From the NCBI RefSeq assembly GCF_017884005.1, contig NZ_QFAY01000011.1:1-64000 (forward strand): DNA of 64,000 bases. The letters run 5' to 3'. Shown one piece after another: positions 8,477-19,049 of the stretch. Made by a program: the position numbers and the translations under genes. The stretch is from Streptococcus panodentis. Its GTDB lineage: Bacteria; Bacillota; Bacilli; Lactobacillales; Streptococcaceae. Every line of letters begins with the position of its first letter. Positions within the stretch are counted from its first letter, which is position 1. The notes below the pieces were generated by a model. The model saw only the letters and a program-made list of their open reading frames with translations. It did not search any database and was not told the origin of the DNA.

Positions 8477-9266
8477 AGCAAAGACAGACTCGAATCAGAG
8501 AGCTGTTGAAAAAGCTGAGAGCTTCAGAAATTGATCCTCTTCGAAGATCTCTTCAAACTATGTCAGCGCCGCCTTGCTCCAACAGTCTGGGAGACTGTTG
8601 GAGGTTGGAGATAAAACAAACGGAGTTTGTGTCAAAACAGTCTGGGAGACTGTTGGAGGTTGGAGATAAAACAAACGGAGTTTGTGTCAAAACAGTCCGG
8701 AAGACTGTTGGAGGCTGGGGATAAGGGGAAGGCAGTTACCGGCTTTCGTTCAGTCCGAGGGACTGTCTCTTGACTGTAGAGTTTCCGAAGTTCCTGCACC
8801 TAGTTGACAAGGTATTTGGCATTTGCATCCATTTTGATTTGGTGTTTGAACCGATGGTCCATCCTATCGTAGCAGCAGAGAGAAAAACTTTCTTTGTGAA
8901 CCTCCATTCCGATGAAAAGTGTGGTAAAATGAAACAGATAAGGCCTCCAATTGAGTGTGGTAATTCCTGTTAGAAGCTGATTGTTTTTTATTCTAGTGTA
9001 CAGGCAAATCCACGAATGCTCAACTGGGGGTCTTTACATATTGTCTGTTGGAGCTGCATCGGTTTGCGGCAGTTTTGCCATTGAATCTTTTTTAATAGCA
9101 AAACTTAGTGTCAGAGTCAGAGAAGCTTCATGGAGCAGCAAAAGCCGCCGGCCTCTGAGGCTGCTTGATCATGAGCTAAGGACTGCAGGAGCAGAGAAAA
9201 TGCAGTGTCCATCCGGATAGTCTGAGGGGCATGCTCTTTAAAAGGGCGGTAGTCAGTCACGGCATT
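8477..9266. other. Repeat-rich spacer with no credible gene
   Basis: About 790 bases. It holds a TCTTCGAAGATCTCTTCAAA-type streptococcal intergenic repeat (8537-8580), tandem hairpin units (8580-8720) and a hairpin with CAGTCCGAGGGACTG (8751-8765). The stretch 8770-9220 has two short frames with no recognisable product; I assign nothing there. Confidence 0.75.
8580..8720 (-). repeat. Tandem ~70 bp intergenic repeats, inverted relative to 6120-6250
   Basis: Units read CAGTCTGGGAGACTG then TTGGAGGTTGGAGATAAAAC then AAACGGAGTTTGTGTCAAAA, two full copies and a partial third. They are the reverse complement of the units at 6120-6250. Each unit contains a perfect hairpin with a GGG loop. Confidence 0.87.
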
Positions 9267-9295
9267 TTGATTTTCGAAGAGTATTATAGTATAAT
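9267..9295 (+). promoter_or_regulatory. Promoter of the aminotransferase-recO-plsX-acpP operon
   Basis: TTGATT (9267-9272), 17 nt, TATAAT (9290-9295). Confidence 0.72.
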
Positions 9296-9322
9296 AGTTC
9301 TATTGACCGGTCGGAGGTGTCT

Positions 9323-10495
9323 ATGGATTTATGTAAAAAATTTAATAAGAATTTGGATAAGATTGAAGTGTCGCTGATTCGTCAATTTGACCAATCGATT
9401 GCTGCTATTCCGGGTGTGCTGCGTCTGACGCTGGGGGAGCCGGATTTTACGACACCAGACCATATCAAGGAGGCGGCCAAGGCGGCAATTGATGCTAATC
9501 AGAGCCATTATACGGGCATGAGCGGACTTTTAGAGCTGCGGCAGGCTGCAGCAGATTTTGTACAGGAAAAATACAATCTGACCTATAATCCTGATAATGA
9601 AATTTTGGTGACCATTGGAGCGACGGAAGCTCTATCAGCGACCTTGACAGCTATTTTAGAGGAGGGAGACAGGGTGCTGCTGCCGGCTCCTGCCTATCCG
9701 GGCTATGAGCCGATTGTCAATCTGGTCGGGGCTGAGATTGTCGAAATTGATACGACGGAAAATGACTTTGTCCTGACACCGGAAATGCTGGAAACAGCGA
9801 TTTTAGAGCAGGGCGATCGGCTGAAAGCAGTCATTCTCAACTACCCGGCCAACCCGACAGGGGTGACTTATTCGCGGGATCAGATAGCGGCTTTAGCTGC
9901 TGTGCTGAAAAAATATGAGATCTTTGTTGTCTGTGATGAGGTCTACTCTGAGCTGACCTATACGGGCCAGGGACATGTTTCCCTAGCGGAGTATCTGCCT
10001 GAGCAGACTATTGTCATCAATGGGCTGTCCAAGTCCCATGCCATGACCGGCTGGCGGCTGGGATTAATCTTTGCGCCGGCGGCTTTCACGGCTCAGCTGA
10101 TTAAGAGTCACCAGTATTTGGTGACAGCGGCCAACACGATGGCCCAGTATGCAGGTATTGAAGCTCTGACAGCTGGCAAGAATGATGCAGAGCTGATGAA
10201 GGTCCAGTATATCAAGCGTCGGGACTATATTTTAGAGAAAATGGCAGAGCTGGGCTTCAAAATCATTAAGCCGGATGGTGCTTTCTATATCTTTGCCAAG
10301 ATTCCCTCAGGATACAGTCAGGACTCCTTTGCCTTTCTGCAGGACTTGGCGGAGAAAAAGGCGGTGGCCTTGATTCCGGGAGCTGCTTTTGGCCGTTACG
10401 GCGAGGGCTATATCCGCCTGTCCTATGCTGCTGCTATGGATACCATTGAGGAAGCCCTGAAACGCCTGAAAGATTATATGGAGGAACATGCTTAA
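9323..10495 (+). CDS. PLP-dependent class I/II aminotransferase (AraT/PatA-like)
   Basis: 390 residues from the ATG at 9323. A GTG two codons earlier overlaps the GGAGG ribosome site and is rejected. Fold type I aminotransferase: [10 protein letters not shown], the Asn-Pro motif [17 protein letters not shown], and the PLP lysine in [15 protein letters not shown] near residue 235. The family moves amino groups from aromatic and other amino acids to 2-oxo acids in the cytosol; the exact substrate cannot be read from sequence. It leads a tight operon, overlapping recO by 8 nt, an arrangement I recall in other streptococci. Confidence 0.9.
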   Translation: MDLCKKFNKNLDKIEVSLIRQFDQSIAAIPGVLRLTLGEPDFTTPDHIKEAAKAAIDANQSHYTGMSGLLELRQAAADFVQEKYNLTYNPDNEILVTIGATEALSATLTAILEEGDRVLLPAPAYPGYEPIVNLVGAEIVEIDTTENDFVLTPEMLETAILEQGDRLKAVILNYPANPTGVTYSRDQIAALAAVLKKYEIFVVCDEVYSELTYTGQGHVSLAEYLPEQTIVINGLSKSHAMTGWRLGLIFAPAAFTAQLIKSHQYLVTAANTMAQYAGIEALTAGKNDAELMKVQYIKRRDYILEKMAELGFKIIKPDGAFYIFAKIPSGYSQDSFAFLQDLAEKKAVALIPGAAFGRYGEGYIRLSYAAAMDTIEEALKRLKDYMEEHA

Positions 10496-11285
10496 ATCGC
10501 TGGCCAGCAAGGGTCTGGTCCTGTATAACCGCAATTACCGCGAGGATGACAAGCTGGTCAAAATCTTTACTGAGCAGGCTGGCAAGCGGATGTTTTTCGT
10601 GAAACATGCTGGAAAATCCAAGCTGGCACCGGTTATTCAGCCCCTGACAGCAGCGGATTTGCTGGTTAAGGTCAATGATGACGGTCTGAGCTATATTGAG
10701 GATTATCAAGATGTGACGGTTTACAGCCATATCAATGAAGACCTCTTTATCATGGCTTATGCCAGCTATGTCGCAGCTCTGGCGGATGCCAGTCTGCCGG
10801 ACAATCAGGCGGATTCGGCGCTCTTTGTCTTTCTGCAGAAGACTTTGGAATTGATGGATGAGGGTCTGGACTATGAGGTGCTGACTAATATTTTTGAGAT
10901 TCAGATTCTGTCCCGTTTTGGAATTGCCCTGAATTTTCATGACTGTGTCTTTTGCCACCGAACGGGTCTGCCCTTTGACTTCTCCTTTCGGTACAGCGGA
11001 CTGCTTTGTCCTGACCATTATCATAAAGATGAACGGCGCTGCCATCTCAATCCCAATGTACCTTTTTTGCTGGAGCAGTTTCAGGCCGTCAAATTCAGCG
11101 AGCTGGAAAGCATTTCTCTTAAGGCGGATATGAAGCAGCAGCTGCGTGCTTTCATTGACCAGCTCTATGATGAATATGTCGGTATTCATCTCAAATCCAA
11201 GAAATTTATTGACTCTCTGGGCGACTGGGGCAGTATCTTAAAAAATAGGAACGAGGAAGATTCACATGAAAAGAATAGCCATTGA
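10488..11285 (+). CDS. recO: DNA repair protein RecO
   Basis: 265 residues. RecO has an N-terminal OB-fold ([18 protein letters not shown]) and a C-terminal helical domain with a Cys/His cluster (CVFCH and LCPDHYH), and it loads RecA on SSB-coated gaps with RecR. Translation starts inside the aminotransferase end and runs 20 nt into plsX, so it is coupled to both. The C-terminal [11 protein letters not shown] tail comes from that overlap and is probably not conserved. Confidence 0.94.
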   Translation: MLKSLASKGLVLYNRNYREDDKLVKIFTEQAGKRMFFVKHAGKSKLAPVIQPLTAADLLVKVNDDGLSYIEDYQDVTVYSHINEDLFIMAYASYVAALADASLPDNQADSALFVFLQKTLELMDEGLDYEVLTNIFEIQILSRFGIALNFHDCVFCHRTGLPFDFSFRYSGLLCPDHYHKDERRCHLNPNVPFLLEQFQAVKFSELESISLKADMKQQLRAFIDQLYDEYVGIHLKSKKFIDSLGDWGSILKNRNEEDSHEKNSH

Positions 11286-12270
11286 TGCTATGGGAGGGGA
11301 TCATGCTCCTCAGGCTTTGGTCGAAGGGGCCAACCGTGCTTTGCAGGAGTTTTCGGATATTGAAATTCAGCTTTACGGTGATGAAGCGAGCATCAAGAAA
11401 TATCTGACAGCCAGTGAACGGGTCCGCATAATCCATACGGATGAAAAAATCGCTTCTGATGATGAGCCGACCAAGGCTATCCGTCAGAAAAAACAGGCCA
11501 GTATGGTACTGGCTGCCAAGGCTGTCAAGGCTGGCGAAGCAGATGCCATGCTGTCTGCCGGCAATACGGGAGCCTTACTGGCTGCAGGTTTCTTTATTGT
11601 CGGCCGTATCAAGAATATCGACCGGCCGGGTCTCCTGTCCACTTTGCCGACGGTCAGCGGTCAGGGCTTTGATATGCTGGATTTGGGGGCCAATGCAGAA
11701 AACACCGCTCACCACCTGCATCAGTATGCGACGCTGGGCTCTTTCTATGCGGAAAGTGTTCGGGGAGTTGCCAAGCCAAGGGTCGGACTTCTCAATAACG
11801 GAACGGAAAGCAGCAAGGGAGATCCTCTGCGCAAGGAGGCTTATGAATTGCTGGCGGCGGACTCTTCCCTTAACTTTATCGGCAATGTTGAAGCGCGTGA
11901 TTTGATGGAGGGGGTAGCCGACGTGGTGGTTGCTGACGGCTTTACCGGCAATGCCGTTCTCAAATCTATCGAAGGCACAGCTATCAGCATCATGGGCCAG
12001 CTCAAGAAGTCGATTTTGGGTGGTGGTTTGAAGGCGAAGCTAGGAGCTTGGCTGCTCAAGGACAGTCTGCGGGATCTGAAAAACAGTCTGGACTATTCCA
12101 GTGCGGGCGGGGCTGTTCTATTTGGCCTCAAGGCGCCGGTTGTTAAAACGCACGGATCCAGTGATGCCAAAGCCGTTTACAGCACGATTCGCCAGATCAG
12201 GACCATGCTGGAGTCCGATGTGGTCGGTAAGTCAGTCATCGAATTTAGCGATGCCAAGGAGGAAAAATGA
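11266..12270 (+). CDS. plsX: Acyl-ACP:phosphate acyltransferase PlsX
   Basis: 334 residues. PlsX converts acyl-ACP and phosphate to acyl-phosphate, the donor for PlsY in phospholipid synthesis, and sits loosely on the membrane. The sequence shows [10 protein letters not shown] at the N-terminus and the [19 protein letters not shown] and [13 protein letters not shown] motifs of the family. It overlaps recO upstream and acpP downstream (ATGA). The plsX-acpP pairing fits their biochemical partnership. Confidence 0.95.
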   Translation: MKRIAIDAMGGDHAPQALVEGANRALQEFSDIEIQLYGDEASIKKYLTASERVRIIHTDEKIASDDEPTKAIRQKKQASMVLAAKAVKAGEADAMLSAGNTGALLAAGFFIVGRIKNIDRPGLLSTLPTVSGQGFDMLDLGANAENTAHHLHQYATLGSFYAESVRGVAKPRVGLLNNGTESSKGDPLRKEAYELLAADSSLNFIGNVEARDLMEGVADVVVADGFTGNAVLKSIEGTAISIMGQLKKSILGGGLKAKLGAWLLKDSLRDLKNSLDYSSAGGAVLFGLKAPVVKTHGSSDAKAVYSTIRQIRTMLESDVVGKSVIEFSDAKEEK

Positions 12271-12515
12271 GCGAAAAAGAAATTTATGCAAAAATTGTCG
12301 ACATCATTCAAGAACATGACAGCAGCAAGCTGGACATTACTCCTGAGCTGAAATTAAAGGAAGAACTGGGAGTGGATTCTGTTGACTTGATGGAATTTAT
12401 TATTCATCTGGAAGACGCTTTTGAAATCGAGATTCCGGATGACGACATGGATGATTTCACCACCATTTCCGATGTGGTGGCCTATATTCATAGCAAAGCG
12501 AAAAAACACAGCTAA
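12267..12515 (+). CDS. acpP: Acyl carrier protein
   Basis: 82 residues, strongly acidic. Ser38 in [10 protein letters not shown] is the 4'-phosphopantetheine site. It overlaps the plsX stop by 4 nt. Streptococci usually have a second ACP inside the fab cluster; this plsX-linked copy may serve phospholipid synthesis and exogenous fatty-acid use, which is inference from context. Confidence 0.93.
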   Translation: MSEKEIYAKIVDIIQEHDSSKLDITPELKLKEELGVDSVDLMEFIIHLEDAFEIEIPDDDMDDFTTISDVVAYIHSKAKKHS

Positions 12516-12816
12516 TACAGTCTTTTAGCAGTGAGTAAAGTCAGGCAACGATCGCTGTCAAAGCAGCGGCTTGTAGGAGCTTTTTGGAGTCTAAAAGACG
12601 AACAAAGTTGAGACTTGCTTCGCAAGTCCTATCCGCAACCTCAAAGCAGTGCTTTTGCTGCTTCCTCTCAGAAGCTTTATCTATAACCTCAAAAGCTCCA
12701 CTGGAGCTTTTGAGCAATCAGCTACCGCGTCAAGAGTTTTTTACCAAAACAAAGCGAGACTGAAGGACTTTCGTCCCAGCCTCGCACTAAAAGCAAACTA
12801 AAAGACTATATCAGTC
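12516..12816. other. Spacer holding the right arm of the long inverted repeat
   Basis: No reading frame. Most of the stretch is the repeat at 12573-12769, preceded by GTCTTTTAGCAGTGA and GCTGTCAAAGCAGCGGC, phrases that recur in the spacers near 5740 and 47370-47510. Confidence 0.8.
12573..12769 (-). repeat. Long inverted repeat, right arm
   Basis: Reverse complement of 5892-6088 at high identity over 197 bases, including GACTTGCTTCGCAAGTC and ACCAAAACAAAGCGAG. The two arms enclose the LPKTS-protein gene, srtB and the aminotransferase operon. Confidence 0.88.
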
Positions 12817-12844
12817 AAGACCGAGTTTTGTTCGGTCTTTTTTC
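12817..12844 (+). terminator. Terminator of the recO-plsX-acpP operon
   Basis: AAGACCGA, loop GTTTTGT, TCGGTCTT followed by TTTTT. Confidence 0.88.
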
Positions 12845-12876
12845 TGTCTTCAAAGCGGAAGCGGTTTTTTTTGTTA

Positions 12877-12942
12877 AAAACCGAAAGTTTATACGGAATT
12901 TCTTGTAAATTTAATTTAAAAATGATAGACTTAGGTTATAAA
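12877..12942 (+). promoter_or_regulatory. purC promoter region with candidate PurR boxes
   Basis: AAAACCGAAAGTT (12877-12889) resembles the PurBox of lactic-acid bacteria (AWWWCCGAACWWT) with two mismatches. It forms a loose palindrome CCGAAAGTTTATACGG (12881-12896) like paired, oppositely oriented PurBoxes. A TATAAA -10 lies at 12937-12942. Activation by PurR and PRPP is expected from family knowledge; the boxes are degenerate, so this is tentative. Confidence 0.5.
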
Positions 12943-12964
12943 ATTACGAAAGGCGAATATTAAA

Positions 12965-13672
12965 ATGTCTAACAACTTGTTATATTCGGGAAAAGCGAAA
13001 GATATCTTTGCGACAGATGTTGAAGGGGTCATTCTGGCACGCTACAAGGATCAGGCGACAGCTTTTAACGGTGTGAAGAAAGAGCAGATTGCCGGTAAGG
13101 GAGTGCTCAACAACAAGATTTCGGCCTTTATTTTTGAAAAGCTGAATGCTGCGGGTGTGGCCACGCACTTTATCGAAAAGATTTCAGATACGGACCAGCT
13201 CAATAAAAAAGTGAACATCATTCCTCTGGAAGTGGTGCTGCGCAACTATACGGCAGGCTCTTTTTCTAAGCGTTTCGGCGTGGAAGAAGGGATTCGGCTG
13301 GACCAGCCTATCGTAGAATTTTACTACAAGAATGACGACCTGGACGATCCCTTCATCAATGATGAGCATGTCAAATTCCTGAAAATTGCCAGCGATGAGG
13401 AGATTGCCTTTCTCAAGGAAGAAACTCGCCGCATCAATGAGCTTCTATCGGACTGGTTCCGTCAAATCGGGCTTCGTTTGATTGATTTCAAGCTGGAGTT
13501 TGGCTTTGATCAGGACGGCCGGATCATTCTGGCGGATGAATTTTCACCGGACAACTGCCGGCTCTGGGATGCAGAAGGACACCACATGGATAAAGATGTT
13601 TTCCGCAGGGGTCTGGGTGAGCTGACCGATGTGTATCAGATTGTATGGGAAAAACTGCAGGCGATTAAGTAA
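12965..13672 (+). CDS. purC: Phosphoribosylaminoimidazole-succinocarboxamide synthase (SAICAR synthetase)
   Basis: 235 residues, standard bacterial length. It joins aspartate to CAIR with ATP to give SAICAR. The sequence shows [26 protein letters not shown] and [14 protein letters not shown]. It is the first gene of the purine run, preceded by its own promoter and a candidate PurBox pair, and followed after 18 nt by purL. Confidence 0.97.
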   Translation: MSNNLLYSGKAKDIFATDVEGVILARYKDQATAFNGVKKEQIAGKGVLNNKISAFIFEKLNAAGVATHFIEKISDTDQLNKKVNIIPLEVVLRNYTAGSFSKRFGVEEGIRLDQPIVEFYYKNDDLDDPFINDEHVKFLKIASDEEIAFLKEETRRINELLSDWFRQIGLRLIDFKLEFGFDQDGRIILADEFSPDNCRLWDAEGHHMDKDVFRRGLGELTDVYQIVWEKLQAIK

Positions 13673-13690
13673 GGACAGGGTATAAAAAGC

Positions 13691-16600
13691 ATGGACAAAC
13701 GGATTTTTGTGGAAAAAAAAGCGGATTTTCAGGTCAAGGCTGAGAGTCTGACAGCGGAGCTGCAGCACAATCTGCAGCTGAGCAGTCTGCGCTCAATGCG
13801 CATCGTGCAGGTCTATGATGTGTTTCATCTGGCAGAAGAGCTTTTTGCGCGGGCAGAGAGGCATGTTTTTGCGGAGCAGGCGACGGACAAGCTTCTGCAG
13901 GATACAGAAGTGGCACAGGCGCTGGCTGGGTCCAGATTCTTTGCGATTGAAGCTCTGCCCGGTCAGTTTGACCAGCGGGCAGCCAGCTCTGAGGAGGCCC
14001 TCTTTTTGCTGGGGGCCGGGACGGATGTGCAGGTCAAAACAGCCCAGCTCTATCTGGTCAACAGCGATGTGAGCGAGCCAGACTTTGCGGCTATTCAGAA
14101 ATACCTGCTCAATCCGGTTGATTCTCGTTTGAAGGATATTGAAAAACCAATCGAGCTGGAGCAGTTCTCAGAATCTGACAAGACCATTCCGGTGCTGGAC
14201 TTTTTCAGAGACTATAAAGAAGCGGACTTTGCGGCTTATAAAAAGGAGCAGGGGCTGGCTATGGAAGTGGCGGACTTGCTCTTTATTCAGGACTATTTCA
14301 AGTCGCTGGGCCGTTTTCCGACGGAGACCGAGCTCAAGGTGCTGGACACTTACTGGTCTGACCACTGCCGGCATACGACGTTTGAGACCGAGCTGCGGCA
14401 GATTGATTTTTCGGCTTCTAAGTTTCAAGAGCAGCTGCAGACCACCTATGACAAGTATCTGGCTATGCGAAAGGAGCTGGGCCGTGAGGACAGGCCGCAG
14501 ACCCTCATGGATATGGCGACGATTTTCGGTCGCTATGAGCGGGCCAAGGGCCGCTTGGCTGATTTAGAAGTATCCGATGAAATCAATGCCTGCTCGGTGG
14601 AGATTGAGGTTGATGTCAACGGCGTCAAAGAGCCTTGGCTTCTTATGTTTAAAAACGAAACCCACAACCATCCGACAGAAATCGAGCCTTTCGGCGGAGC
14701 GGCAACCTGTATCGGCGGGGCGATTCGCGATCCGCTGTCAGGGCGTTCTTATGTTTACCAGGCTATGCGGATTTCTGGGGCCGGCGATATTAGCCAGCCG
14801 ATTGCTGAAACCCGCCCGGGCAAGCTTCCTCAGCAGGTTATTTCTAAGACGGCGGCCCACGGCTATTCCTCCTATGGCAATCAGATTGGTCTTGCGACGA
14901 CTTATGTCCGTGAGTATTTCCACCCGGGCTTTGTCGCTAAGCGCATGGAGCTGGGAGCGGTAGTCGGTGCGGCGCCTAAGGAAAATGTCGTCCGCGAAAA
15001 GCCAGCGGCAGGTGATCTGGTTATCTTGCTGGGAGGCAAGACCGGCCGGGACGGTGTCGGCGGAGCGACCGGATCTTCCAAGGTACAGACAGCAGAGTCG
15101 GTAGAGACAGCAGGGGCAGAGGTCCAAAAAGGGAATGCCATTGAGGAGCGCAAGATTCAGCGGCTCTTCCGCGATGGCAATGTGACTCGTCTCATTAAGA
15201 AATCAAACGACTTCGGAGCTGGCGGGGTCTGTGTGGCTATCGGAGAATTGGCCGACGGTCTGGAAATCGAGCTGGACAAGGTGCCGCTTAAGTATCAGGG
15301 CCTAAACGGGACGGAAATCGCGATTTCTGAGTCGCAGGAGCGGATGGCCGTTGTAGTCCGTCCGGAAGATGCGGAAACCTTTATCGCTGCAGCAGCCAAG
15401 GAAAATATCTTGGCAGTCGTGGTGGCAAGAGTGACAGACAAGCCAAATCTGGTCATGCACTGGAATGGTCAAACCATTGTAGACATCGAGCGCAGCTTCT
15501 TAGACACCAATGGCGTGCGCGTGGTGGTGGATGCACAGGTGGTAGATGATGAAGCAGTTCTGCCGGGACAGGTGACAACGTCCGCAGAGACCTTGGAACG
15601 CGACCTCAAAGAACTGCTTGGTAATCTCAATCATGCCAGCCAAAAGGGGCTGCAGACCATTTTTGACAGCTCAGTCGGCCGCTCAACTGTCAATCATCCA
15701 ATCGGCGGCCGCTACCAAATCACGCCGACTGAGGCTTCAGTGCAGAAGCTTCCAGTGGAGCACGGCAAGACAGAGACAGTCTCCGTCATGGCTCAGGGTT
15801 ATAATCCTTATCTGGCGGCCTGGTCGCCTTACCATGGCGCGGCCTATGCAGTGATTGAAGCGACAGCCCGCTTGGTGGCTGCCGGGGCTGACTGGGACAA
15901 GGCCCGCTTCTCTTATCAGGAATACTTCGAGCGCATGGACAAGGAAGCATCCCGCTTTGGCAAGCCAGTGGCCGCCTTGCTGGGCTCTATTGAAGCGCAG
16001 CTTCAGCTGGGGCTGCCCTCTATTGGCGGCAAGGACTCCATGAGCGGAACTTTTGAGGAATTAACCGTACCGCCGACTCTGGTGGCCTTTGGGGTGACGA
16101 CTTCCACTGCGGAGCGCATTCTGTCGCCAGAATTCAAGGCGGCCGGCGACTGCATCTACTATCTGCCGGGCCAGGTCTTGGCTCAGGACATTGATTTTGC
16201 CTTGATCAAGGGCAACTTTGAGCGCTTTGCGGCCATTCAGGCGGAACATGAGATAACAGCGGCAGCGGCGGTTAAATACGGCGGTTTGGCAGAAAGTCTG
16301 GCTCTGATGAGCTTTGGAAACCGAATCGGAGCTCAGGTGCAGGTGGCTGACTTGTCTTCAGTCCTGCAGGCGCAGCTGGGCGGCTTTGTCTTTACCAGTC
16401 CGGAGCAGGCTATTCCAGGCGCTGTCAAAATCGGTCAGACCAAGTCTGACTTTGCCCTGACGGTCAATGATGTCCAGCTTCAGGGTGCTCAGCTTCTGGC
16501 CAGCTTTGAAGGCCGGCTGGAGCCAATCTATCCAACAACATTTAAGCAGGAGACCATCATCGAGGAAGTGCCGGCTGTAGTGTCTGACACAGTTGTCAAG

Positions 16601-17419
16601 GCTAAAGAGACGGTTGCGCAGCCGCTGGTCTATATCCCCGTCTTTCCGGGGACCAACTCCGAGTATGACTCAGCTAAGGCCTTTGAGGCAGCTGGAGCCA
16701 AGGTCGATCTAGTTCCGTTCGTTACTTTAGATGAAGCAGCCATTGTCAAGTCCGTTGACACCATGGTTGACAACATTGTCAAGGCCAATATCATCTTCTT
16801 TGCAGGCGGCTTCTCTGCTGCCGACGAGCCCGATGGCTCCGCTAAGTTCATCGTCAACATCCTGCTCAATGAAAAGGTCAAGGCAGCCATTGATGCTTTC
16901 ATTGCTCGCGGCGGTCTCATCATTGGGGTCTGCAATGGATTTCAGGCTTTGGTCAAGTCCGGTCTGCTGCCTTACGGCAATTTTGAAGCAGCTGGTGAAA
17001 ACAGTCCGACCCTCTTTTACAATGATGCCAATCAGCACGTTGCTAAAATGGTGGAAACCCGCATTGCCAATACCAATTCGCCTTGGCTGACTGGTGTGCA
17101 GGTGGGGGATATTCATGCTATTCCGGTCTCTCATGGTGAAGGGAAGTTTGTCGTCACCGCAGAGGAATTTGCCCAGCTGCGTGACAAGGGCCAAATCTGG
17201 AGCCAGTATGTGGACTTCGAGGGCAGGCCAAGCATGGACAGCCGCTACAATCCAAATGGTTCTGTCTATGCTATTGAAGGAATTTGCAGTGAAAATGGCC
17301 AAATTATCGGGAAGATGGGGCATTCTGAACGCTATGAGGATGGTCTTTTCCAAAATATTCCGGGTCAGAAGGATCAGCAATTATTTGAAAGCGCCGTTCG
17401 TTATTTTACAGGAAAATAA
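13691..17419 (+). CDS. purL: Phosphoribosylformylglycinamidine synthase, single-chain PurL
   Basis: 1242 residues. It is the large one-chain FGAM synthase carrying the amidotransferase, unlike the PurSQL complex of Bacillus. Order: N-terminal PurS-like region, linker with SDHCRHTTF near residue 225, two AIRS-like synthase halves (NETHNHPTEIEPFGGAAT; GGKDSMSGTFEEL), then a class I glutaminase. In the glutaminase Cys1081 (GVCNGFQ) is the nucleophile and SHGEGKF carries the His. It uses ATP and glutamine to convert FGAR to FGAM. Confidence 0.97.
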   Translation: MDKRIFVEKKADFQVKAESLTAELQHNLQLSSLRSMRIVQVYDVFHLAEELFARAERHVFAEQATDKLLQDTEVAQALAGSRFFAIEALPGQFDQRAASSEEALFLLGAGTDVQVKTAQLYLVNSDVSEPDFAAIQKYLLNPVDSRLKDIEKPIELEQFSESDKTIPVLDFFRDYKEADFAAYKKEQGLAMEVADLLFIQDYFKSLGRFPTETELKVLDTYWSDHCRHTTFETELRQIDFSASKFQEQLQTTYDKYLAMRKELGREDRPQTLMDMATIFGRYERAKGRLADLEVSDEINACSVEIEVDVNGVKEPWLLMFKNETHNHPTEIEPFGGAATCIGGAIRDPLSGRSYVYQAMRISGAGDISQPIAETRPGKLPQQVISKTAAHGYSSYGNQIGLATTYVREYFHPGFVAKRMELGAVVGAAPKENVVREKPAAGDLVILLGGKTGRDGVGGATGSSKVQTAESVETAGAEVQKGNAIEERKIQRLFRDGNVTRLIKKSNDFGAGGVCVAIGELADGLEIELDKVPLKYQGLNGTEIAISESQERMAVVVRPEDAETFIAAAAKENILAVVVARVTDKPNLVMHWNGQTIVDIERSFLDTNGVRVVVDAQVVDDEAVLPGQVTTSAETLERDLKELLGNLNHASQKGLQTIFDSSVGRSTVNHPIGGRYQITPTEASVQKLPVEHGKTETVSVMAQGYNPYLAAWSPYHGAAYAVIEATARLVAAGADWDKARFSYQEYFERMDKEASRFGKPVAALLGSIEAQLQLGLPSIGGKDSMSGTFEELTVPPTLVAFGVTTSTAERILSPEFKAAGDCIYYLPGQVLAQDIDFALIKGNFERFAAIQAEHEITAAAAVKYGGLAESLALMSFGNRIGAQVQVADLSSVLQAQLGGFVFTSPEQAIPGAVKIGQTKSDFALTVNDVQLQGAQLLASFEGRLEPIYPTTFKQETIIEEVPAVVSDTVVKAKETVAQPLVYIPVFPGTNSEYDSAKAFEAAGAKVDLVPFVTLDEAAIVKSVDTMVDNIVKANIIFFAGGFSAADEPDGSAKFIVNILLNEKVKAAIDAFIARGGLIIGVCNGFQALVKSGLLPYGNFEAAGENSPTLFYNDANQHVAKMVETRIANTNSPWLTGVQVGDIHAIPVSHGEGKFVVTAEEFAQLRDKGQIWSQYVDFEGRPSMDSRYNPNGSVYAIEGICSENGQIIGKMGHSERYEDGLFQNIPGQKDQQLFESAVRYFTGK

Positions 17420-17551
17420 GAAACGCTCCTCATGAAGAGGGTGTTTCATAAAAAAGCGGTCGATGCATACAGCTTCTGAGACTGGGAGGGCCTTAGCCGG
17501 CAGCGGCTGGCTTCTCTCTGGTTTTAAACAGTAAAGAATATAGGGTTAATC

Positions 17552-18991
17552 ATGACATACGAAGTAAAGTCACTTAATGAAGAGTGCGGTATTTTTGGGA
17601 TTTGGGGCCATCCACAGGCTGCTCAGGTCACGTATTTTGGGCTGCACAGTCTGCAGCACCGCGGTCAGGAAGGGGCGGGCATTCTCTCCAATGACCACGG
17701 GCAGCTGAAACGCTACCGTGATTTGGGTCTGGTTTCAGAGGTTTTTAAACATCCGGCAGATTTGGAGAATCTGACAGGGGAGGCAGCTATCGGCCATGTG
17801 CGCTATGCGACAGCCGGCGGCGCTTCTATCAACAATGTCCAGCCTTTCTTTTTCAGCTTTTATGATATGCAGCTGGGTCTGGCCCACAATGGCAATCTGA
17901 CCAATGCCCATTCGCTGAGGCGGGAACTGGAGGAGCAGGGTTCCATTTTTGCCAGCTCTTCGGATACAGAAATTCTCATGCACCTGATTCGCCACAGCAG
18001 GCAGGACACTTTTCTCGCTAAGCTCAAGGAATCCCTGAATCGGGTCAAGGGCGGCTTTGCCTATCTGGTCATGGGTGAGGACAAGCTCTATGCAGCGCTG
18101 GATCCCAATGGTTTTCGGCCCTTGTCCATCGGCCGTATGAAAAATGGAGCCTGGGTAGTGTCCAGTGAGACCTGTGCTTTTGAGGTAGTCGGAGCTGAAT
18201 GGGTCCGTGATTTGAAGCCGGGAGAGCTGGTCATTATCGATGATGAGGGCATTGTTTACGACCGCTATACGGATGACACCCAGCTGGCTATCTGCTCCAT
18301 GGAGTATGTTTACTTTGCCCGGCCGGACAGTGTCATTCATGGCGTCAATGTCCATGCGGCCCGCAAGCGGATGGGCCGCCGCTTGGCGCAGGAATTTCAG
18401 CACGAGGCGGATATTGTAGTCGGAGTGCCCAATTCGTCACTCTCTGCGGCTTCTGGCTTTTCCGAAGAATCCGGCCTGCCCAATGAAATGGGCCTGATTA
18501 AAAATCAGTATATCCAGCGGACCTTTATCCAGCCGACGCAGGAACTGCGGGAGCAGGGAGTTCGGATGAAGCTATCAGCTGTTTCCAGCATTGTCAAGGA
18601 CAAGCGCGTGGTCATGGTAGATGACTCCATCGTACGGGGAACGACCAGCCGCCGCATCGTTCAGCTGCTGCGGGATGCCGGGGCGGCCGAGGTTCACGTG
18701 GCGATTGGCAGTCCAGAGCTCAAATACCCTTGCTTTTACGGTATTGATATTCAGAACCGCCGGGAGCTCATCTCGGCCAATCATACGGTAGAGGAAGTCT
18801 GTGAGATTATCGGGGCAGACAGCCTGACCTATCTGTCTCTGGAGGGCCTCATTGAGTCGGTCGGCATTGAGACCGATGCGCCCAACGGCGGTCTCTGCGT
18901 AGCCTATTTTGACGGGGAATATCCTACTCCGCTTTATGACTATGAGGAGCGCTATCTGGAGAGTTTGAAAGAACAGACCAGTTTTTATTGA
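17552..18991 (+). CDS. purF: Amidophosphoribosyltransferase
   Basis: 479 residues. It catalyses the committed purine step, PRPP plus glutamine to phosphoribosylamine. The N-terminal Ntn glutaminase follows an 11-residue propeptide ([11 protein letters not shown]) cut to expose Cys12 (CGIFGIWG). The C-terminal PRTase domain has [17 protein letters not shown]. About 130 nt separate it from purL and contain an imperfect hairpin (17420-17446) without a T-tract, so read-through is likely. Confidence 0.97.
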   Translation: MTYEVKSLNEECGIFGIWGHPQAAQVTYFGLHSLQHRGQEGAGILSNDHGQLKRYRDLGLVSEVFKHPADLENLTGEAAIGHVRYATAGGASINNVQPFFFSFYDMQLGLAHNGNLTNAHSLRRELEEQGSIFASSSDTEILMHLIRHSRQDTFLAKLKESLNRVKGGFAYLVMGEDKLYAALDPNGFRPLSIGRMKNGAWVVSSETCAFEVVGAEWVRDLKPGELVIIDDEGIVYDRYTDDTQLAICSMEYVYFARPDSVIHGVNVHAARKRMGRRLAQEFQHEADIVVGVPNSSLSAASGFSEESGLPNEMGLIKNQYIQRTFIQPTQELREQGVRMKLSAVSSIVKDKRVVMVDDSIVRGTTSRRIVQLLRDAGAAEVHVAIGSPELKYPCFYGIDIQNRRELISANHTVEEVCEIIGADSLTYLSLEGLIESVGIETDAPNGGLCVAYFDGEYPTPLYDYEERYLESLKEQTSFY

Positions 18992-19049
18992 AACGGGTCA
19001 ACGAGGGCTGTCACAATCTTTTGCAGAAAGAAACATAAGGAACGAAATG

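Noticed and set aside
8770..9220. Two short frames upstream of the aminotransferase
   Set aside because: No good ribosome site, no domain, and embedded in repeat-rich spacer; on the reverse strand a faint protein-like stretch was seen but could not be tied to any family.
16727..17380. 217-codon antisense frame in purL
   Set aside because: Complement of a well-conserved glutaminase domain; no start signal and no family match.
17420..17446. Hairpin between purL and purF as a terminator
   Set aside because: Followed by A rather than T on the + strand, so not a convincing terminator in the operon's direction.
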